A program made the position numbers and the translations under genes. The notes beneath the pieces were generated by a model, which did no database searches, was not told where the DNA came from, and saw nothing but the letters and a program-made list of their open reading frames with translations. From assembly GCA_017548605.1 (NCBI GenBank), contig JAFYZT010000008.1, positions 62,001-126,000 of the forward strand: a DNA stretch of 64,000 bases. The letters are read 5' to 3'. Below are positions 60,398 to 64,000 of this stretch, piece after piece (position 1 is the first letter of the stretch; each line of letters begins with the position of its first letter). The stretch comes from Prevotella sp. (lineage in GTDB: Bacteria > Bacteroidota > Bacteroidia > Bacteroidales > Bacteroidaceae).

Positions 60398-61186
60398 TTC
60401 TTCTACTTGTACTTGCCTGCTGATGAACTCATTGATGATGTCGAGCATATCGTTGGGAAGATAGGTGAAAGCTTTCTCCACAATCTCTTCCGGAATGATG
60501 TAGAGTGCTTCTGCCATGGATGCGGCGATGGCACCCTTGGTGTCTGTGTCGCCGTCGGCAAGGATGGCCTTGCGCAGTACATCTTCGAAGTCGTTGCCGT
60601 CCATCAGACAGCGGATGGCCATGGGAACCGTCTCTTGACAGGTGCCGTCGAAATGACCTAAACTGCCTATCCTGTTGACATCGGCCATCGATGGAATGTC
60701 ATAGTTGAAACTGCGTTTTACCGACCTCTCTATATCATCCTTGATGATGCGGCAGGTACGCAGCCAATAGATGAGAGCGGCCACACATTGAGCCCCCTTG
60801 ATGCCTTCGGGATGATTGTGGCTCACCTCTGCGGAACGCTTGGCCTCTTCCATCACTTGGTCAAAATCATCAAACAGCCATCCGATGCTGCTCACGCGCA
60901 TGGCCGCCCCATTGCCGCAACTGTTGTTAGGGGCAGGGTCGTCTGTGTTGATCCATTGATAGAACCGGCTCCCGTAGCCTCCCATGGGGTTGGGGTATTT
61001 GCGGCACCATTTCAGTAACGCCTGTTTGTAATCGCCACCGTGCATGGCGGCATCAGCCACGGCGATGGTGCAGATAGTGTCGTCGGTAAAACCGCATTTG
61101 TCGGTGAACAATTCAAATCCGGGTTGTGGGGCGTCGGAAAATTCAAATCTCGAGCCCACGATGTCTCCAATAATAGCTCCAATCAT
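60395..61186 (-). CDS. ADP-ribosylglycohydrolase family protein
   Basis: 263 residues. Removes ADP-ribose from proteins or small molecules using two Mg ions. Seen: GAIIGDIVGSRFE, FTDDT (metal ligands), NNSCGNGAAMR, SHNHPEGIKGA and the C-terminal GDTDTKGAIAASMAEA metal motif. Full length for the DraG-like family. It stands alone with its own -7 box; no ADP-ribosyltransferase partner is in the window. Confidence 0.92.
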   Translation of the reverse strand: MIGAIIGDIVGSRFEFSDAPQPGFELFTDKCGFTDDTICTIAVADAAMHGGDYKQALLKWCRKYPNPMGGYGSRFYQWINTDDPAPNNSCGNGAAMRVSSIGWLFDDFDQVMEEAKRSAEVSHNHPEGIKGAQCVAALIYWLRTCRIIKDDIERSVKRSFNYDIPSMADVNRIGSLGHFDGTCQETVPMAIRCLMDGNDFEDVLRKAILADGDTDTKGAIAASMAEALYIIPEEIVEKAFTYLPNDMLDIINEFISRQVQVEE

Positions 61187-61212
61187 AAGGCTTGGTTGTT
61201 TAGGTTGTCATG

Positions 61213-61220
61213 CAAAGATA
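61213..61220 (-). promoter_or_regulatory. -7 box for the ADP-ribosylglycohydrolase gene
   Basis: TATCTTTG on the minus strand followed by CATG, 26 bases before the ATG. Confidence 0.5.
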
Positions 61221-61276
61221 CGAAAAAAAGCGATATGGTGTGTTTCTTGTGGCATTATTTTCAACAAAAAAACAAA

Positions 61277-61300
61277 AGTGGATGTCCTGAGACATCCGCT
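61277..61300 (-). terminator. Terminator of tRNA-Arg
   Basis: AGTGGATGTC and GACATCCGCT pair (10 pairs, one G-T) around CTGA; on the minus strand it is followed by TTTTGTTTTTTTG. Confidence 0.75.
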
Positions 61301-61305
61301 TTCGT

Positions 61306-61375
61306 AGACCCACCGAGAATCGAACTCGGATCTAATCTTTAGGAGAGACTTATTCTATCCATTGAACTATGGGTC
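61306..61375 (-). tRNA. tRNA-Arg (anticodon CCU)
   Basis: Cloverleaf of about 70 bases on the minus strand. Acceptor GACCCAT pairs with GTGGGTC (one G-T); anticodon arm AGTCT/AGATT encloses loop CTCCTAA, so CCT reads AGG; T arm with GAGTTCGATTCTC. No encoded CCA; the discriminator base reads T. Confidence 0.9.
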
Positions 61376-61419
61376 CGTTTTTCTCGACACATAAGGTGTC
61401 GTATCCTATTTGGATGCTG

Positions 61420-61427
61420 CAAAGGTA
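61420..61427 (-). promoter_or_regulatory. -7 box for tRNA-Arg
   Basis: TACCTTTG on the minus strand followed by CAGC, 44 bases before the tRNA. A small hairpin CGACAC-ATAAG-GTGTCG (61385-61401) lies in the leader. Confidence 0.5.
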
Positions 61428-61561
61428 ATGCAAAAAAACCATAAATATCTATTTCTGACGATGATTTTTTCCATATCGCCCATGATGATGGCTTATTTTA
61501 TTAAATTAAATAAGGTATATATGGTTAAACTTTTTCGTTGAAATGGCGTCTAAAATATATT

Positions 61562-64000
61562 ATGAATCGATTTGTTGAAACTTTATTATTCTTTTTTGTT
61601 GGTATTTCCATGGCCATGGCCCAGGGTTCTGTGCGTGGCAAGGTGAAAGACAAGAAAACCGATGAGCCATTAGGCTTTGTCAATGTGGTCATCTCGCCAC
61701 GCGGTGGGACGAAACTGGTGAAGGGTGCCGTTACGGATTTGGACGGTGCTTTCGACATCACTGACCTGCCTCAGGGGAATTACACACTCACCCTGTCGTT
61801 TGTGGGTTACAAGGAACTGACACGCGATTTTGCTGTCACGGCCTCGAAACCCTCCACCCATTACAATGTGCTCTATATGAGTGAAGATTCCCATCAGTTG
61901 CAGGAGGTAACGGTCACCGGCCAGCGCTCCAGCATGAAACTGGAGGTGGACCGTAAATCGTTTGATGTGACGCAGGACATCGCCAATGCAGGAGGTGCCG
62001 CATCCGATGTGCTGGAAAATATCCCTTCCGTCGAGGTGGATAATGACGGTAACATATCCCTGCGTGGTAATACCAGCGTAGAGGTGTGGATCAACGGACG
62101 CGCCAGTGGTCTCACCAGCGACAACCGTGCGCAGATTCTTCAACAGCTGCCTGCCGAGAGTATCGAGCGCATCGAGGTCATCGACAACCCCTCGGCCAAA
62201 TTCTCCGCTGAAGGCAGTGCTGGTATCATCAATATCGTGCTTAAGAAAGACCGTAAGGCCGGCTACTACGGCTCGGTGCAGGCAGGAGGCAACACACGGG
62301 GCAGTGCTCACACCAGCTTCAATATCAACTACAACAGTTCAGCCCTCGATGCCTATTTCAACATCGGATACCGTCATCGTCAAAACAATGGCGGTGGCAG
62401 CTACAGCTATCAGGAATATCTCACCACGAACCAATACCAGATGTATCGCGGTTCAAATGACAGCCGTGGCAACAATCTCTTCTCGCGTGGCGGACTGACG
62501 TGGCATGCTACGTCGAAAGATGATTTCTCGGTAGGCGGCATGTTTATGATAGGAGGTAACAATAATCTCAATATCACCCCTTACCACTATGGACTTCTCG
62601 GCACCGACACCGACACACAACTCATGCTACGCCGGAATTCAGGCGACGGTAACATGCGTATGATGCATGGTGAGTTCAACTACCGTCATAACTTCACCGA
62701 CAAGCATTTCCTCGACTTCGTGGTAGAGTATAACAATTGGCGTTCTGACAACGACAATGTGTACCAGGACTCCACCACTTATTATGACGGTGTCACACCC
62801 ACCACCTATACCTATCAGTATCGTCCCGCTTTTATCCGTAACCGCTCGTGGGAGGTGAGGCTTGACTACGAGAACCCCATCTCCGAACAAGTACTCATCC
62901 AGGCAGGTTACAATGGCCGTTTCTCCCATGAGAACACCCCCCAGGAATCATGGATTGACAACAGCAACTGGGACGGTCGCTCACAAGTGGAGGATAAGCC
63001 CTATTACAACCGTTTCATCTATGATATGGATGTTCATTCCCTCTATTTCACCTCGACCATGAAATTCGGTAATTTCGGTGTGATGGCGGGTCTGCGCGGC
63101 GAATATTGGAAGGTGAACACCGAGAGTTACGACTGGTATCAGGAACGCGACGCATCGTTGCGCGACAAACCTTTCAAGAAAGACTATTTCCAACTCTTCC
63201 CCAGTGTCTTCCTCTCTTACCAGATTACCGAGAACGACCAGTTGCAGCTCAACTACACCCGTCGTCTGCGCCGGCCGTGGGGAGGACAGCTCAACTCGTT
63301 CAGGAACACGCGTGATGCCTCGATGGTGGAATTCGGCAACCCAGAGCTGACACCTGAGTTCAGCAATTCTTTCTCGCTCAACTACCTGCGTACATGGACA
63401 CAGCACTCCCTTCTGGTAAGTGCCTATTACCGTCCCACCACCGATGTCATGCAGCGCATACGGTGGCAGAGCAGCACCGACGGGATGATGTACCAAACGA
63501 GCATGAACTTGGCGAAGAGTCTGAGCACAGGTCTTGAGGTGGTGCTCAAGAACAAATTCTTCCGCATCCTCGACCTTACCACCACCGCCAATGCCTATTA
63601 CTACAAGATAAATGGCTTCAGCTATGTGATCGACGGGCAGACGGTGACAGGCGACGAGAACCATAACTTCACGTGGAATGCGCGTATGCAGGCCAGTATC
63701 ATTTTGCCTTACGACATCACTGTGCAGCTGTCTGGACGCTACCGTTCCCGCCAGGTCATTACCCAAGGCTACCGTAAGTCGAACTTCAGCATGGAGATGG
63801 GTGTCAAGAAGAATTTCTTCAATCGTCAGCTGGTCGTATCGCTCAATTGCCGCGACCTGCTCAACAGCCGCAGGTGGAAGACCTATACCAGTGGCGACAC
63901 ATTTACACGCTATCAGGAGAACTGGCGCCGCGGACGCACTGTCAATCTTACCGTCACATGGAACTTCGGTAATATGACACCGAAGCGTCCCAAGGAGGAA
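61562..64000 (+). CDS. TonB-dependent receptor-type outer membrane protein (3' end cut by window edge)
   Basis: 813 codons are visible with no stop. Signal peptide MNRFVETLLFFFVGISMAMAQ, then a carboxypeptidase-D regulatory-like domain (GSVRGKVKDKKTDEPLGFVNVVI to LSFVGYKEL), a plug domain (DVLENIPSVEVDNDGNISLRG, IERIEVIDNPSAKFSAEGSAGIINIVLKK) and a large beta-barrel (PELTPEFSNSFSLNYLRTW). This matches the outer membrane beta-barrel family of Bacteroidota receptors (OMP_b-brl_3 type) that lack an obvious SusD partner. Substrate unknown. The 185 bases before it hold the tRNA-Arg promoter and no clear promoter for this gene. Confidence 0.88.
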   Translation, partial: MNRFVETLLFFFVGISMAMAQGSVRGKVKDKKTDEPLGFVNVVISPRGGTKLVKGAVTDLDGAFDITDLPQGNYTLTLSFVGYKELTRDFAVTASKPSTHYNVLYMSEDSHQLQEVTVTGQRSSMKLEVDRKSFDVTQDIANAGGAASDVLENIPSVEVDNDGNISLRGNTSVEVWINGRASGLTSDNRAQILQQLPAESIERIEVIDNPSAKFSAEGSAGIINIVLKKDRKAGYYGSVQAGGNTRGSAHTSFNINYNSSALDAYFNIGYRHRQNNGGGSYSYQEYLTTNQYQMYRGSNDSRGNNLFSRGGLTWHATSKDDFSVGGMFMIGGNNNLNITPYHYGLLGTDTDTQLMLRRNSGDGNMRMMHGEFNYRHNFTDKHFLDFVVEYNNWRSDNDNVYQDSTTYYDGVTPTTYTYQYRPAFIRNRSWEVRLDYENPISEQVLIQAGYNGRFSHENTPQESWIDNSNWDGRSQVEDKPYYNRFIYDMDVHSLYFTSTMKFGNFGVMAGLRGEYWKVNTESYDWYQERDASLRDKPFKKDYFQLFPSVFLSYQITENDQLQLNYTRRLRRPWGGQLNSFRNTRDASMVEFGNPELTPEFSNSFSLNYLRTWTQHSLLVSAYYRPTTDVMQRIRWQSSTDGMMYQTSMNLAKSLSTGLEVVLKNKFFRILDLTTTANAYYYKINGFSYVIDGQTVTGDENHNFTWNARMQASIILPYDITVQLSGRYRSRQVITQGYRKSNFSMEMGVKKNFFNRQLVVSLNCRDLLNSRRWKTYTSGDTFTRYQENWRRGRTVNLTVTWNFGNMTPKRPKEE

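Overview
The window is chromosomal DNA of a Bacteroidales bacterium, most likely Prevotella or a close relative (inference). The signs are the Bacteroidota promoter form (-33 TTG, 19-20 bases, -7 TAnnTTTG) seen upstream of many genes, a single-chain SecDF, a TGS-type nucleoside kinase, DUF4271, DUF6089 and DUF6242 proteins, a kduI-kduD pair and a uppS-bamA-skp-murI cluster. No rRNA, CRISPR array, transposase or prophage gene was found. Two tRNA genes are present (Gln-UUG, Arg-CCU). Both edges cut genes: a polysaccharide deacetylase on the left and a TonB-dependent-type outer membrane protein on the right.

Layout. 1-3.9 kb (minus): a four-gene operon with an Lrp/AsnC regulator, a C26-M19 peptidase fusion, a glutaminyl-cyclase-type M28 lipoprotein and a deacetylase. 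4.2-6.7 kb (minus): three FKBP-type prolyl isomerases. 6.8-12.3 kb: sirtuin (+), two exported proteins and a Na/Pi cotransporter (-), nucleoside kinase (+). 12.4-20.4 kb (minus): a run of lipoproteins (DUF3298, YARHG and its paralogue, a small one), an FGE/sulfatase-modifying-factor-like protein and a large secreted TPR-CHAT protein. 20.9-24.0 kb: 2-oxoacid:ferredoxin oxidoreductase. 24.2-27.1 kb: upp (-) and pckA (+), then a candidate 33-residue gene. 27.8-30.0 kb: two envelope proteins. 30.1-36.1 kb (+): uppS, bamA, three skp copies, murI. 36.2-37.8 kb (-): rbfA and a LolC/E-like permease. 38.1-43.1 kb (+): aroQ, an O-methyltransferase, xerD and a second secreted TPR-CHAT protein. 43.1-51.0 kb (+): M16 peptidase, metK, DUF4271, hemD, rnpA, yidD, tyrS, tRNA-Gln. 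51.1-52.2 kb (-): ECF sigma factor with a membrane partner. 52.3-54.5 kb (+): kduI and kduD, split by a four-helix-bundle gene inside repeats. 54.7-64 kb: HU (-), rhomboid, EEP phosphatase, secDF (+), ADP-ribosylglycohydrolase and tRNA-Arg (-), outer membrane receptor (+).

Most genes are housekeeping. Envelope biogenesis dominates: BamA with Skp chaperones, SecDF, YidD, UppS, MurI, a Lol-type permease and FKBP foldases. The unusual content is mostly repetitive DNA. One family is a GC-rich palindrome (core CTCCC-AAAGGGAG) found between genes; three copies lie in frame inside the first CHAT gene and are absent from its paralogue. A second class is short-period 'word' arrays in spacers, some as inverted pairs around a single gene (pckA; the four-helix-bundle gene). 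The four-helix-bundle gene between kduI and kduD, bounded by inverted octamer arrays, is the best candidate for an undescribed mobile unit. Other points for follow-up are the two secreted CHAT proteins with the lipoprotein/FGE cluster, the 33-residue gene with its own promoter and terminator, and mirror-image promoters between rbfA and aroQ.

All calls rest on reading the sequence and on recalled family motifs; no database search was run.
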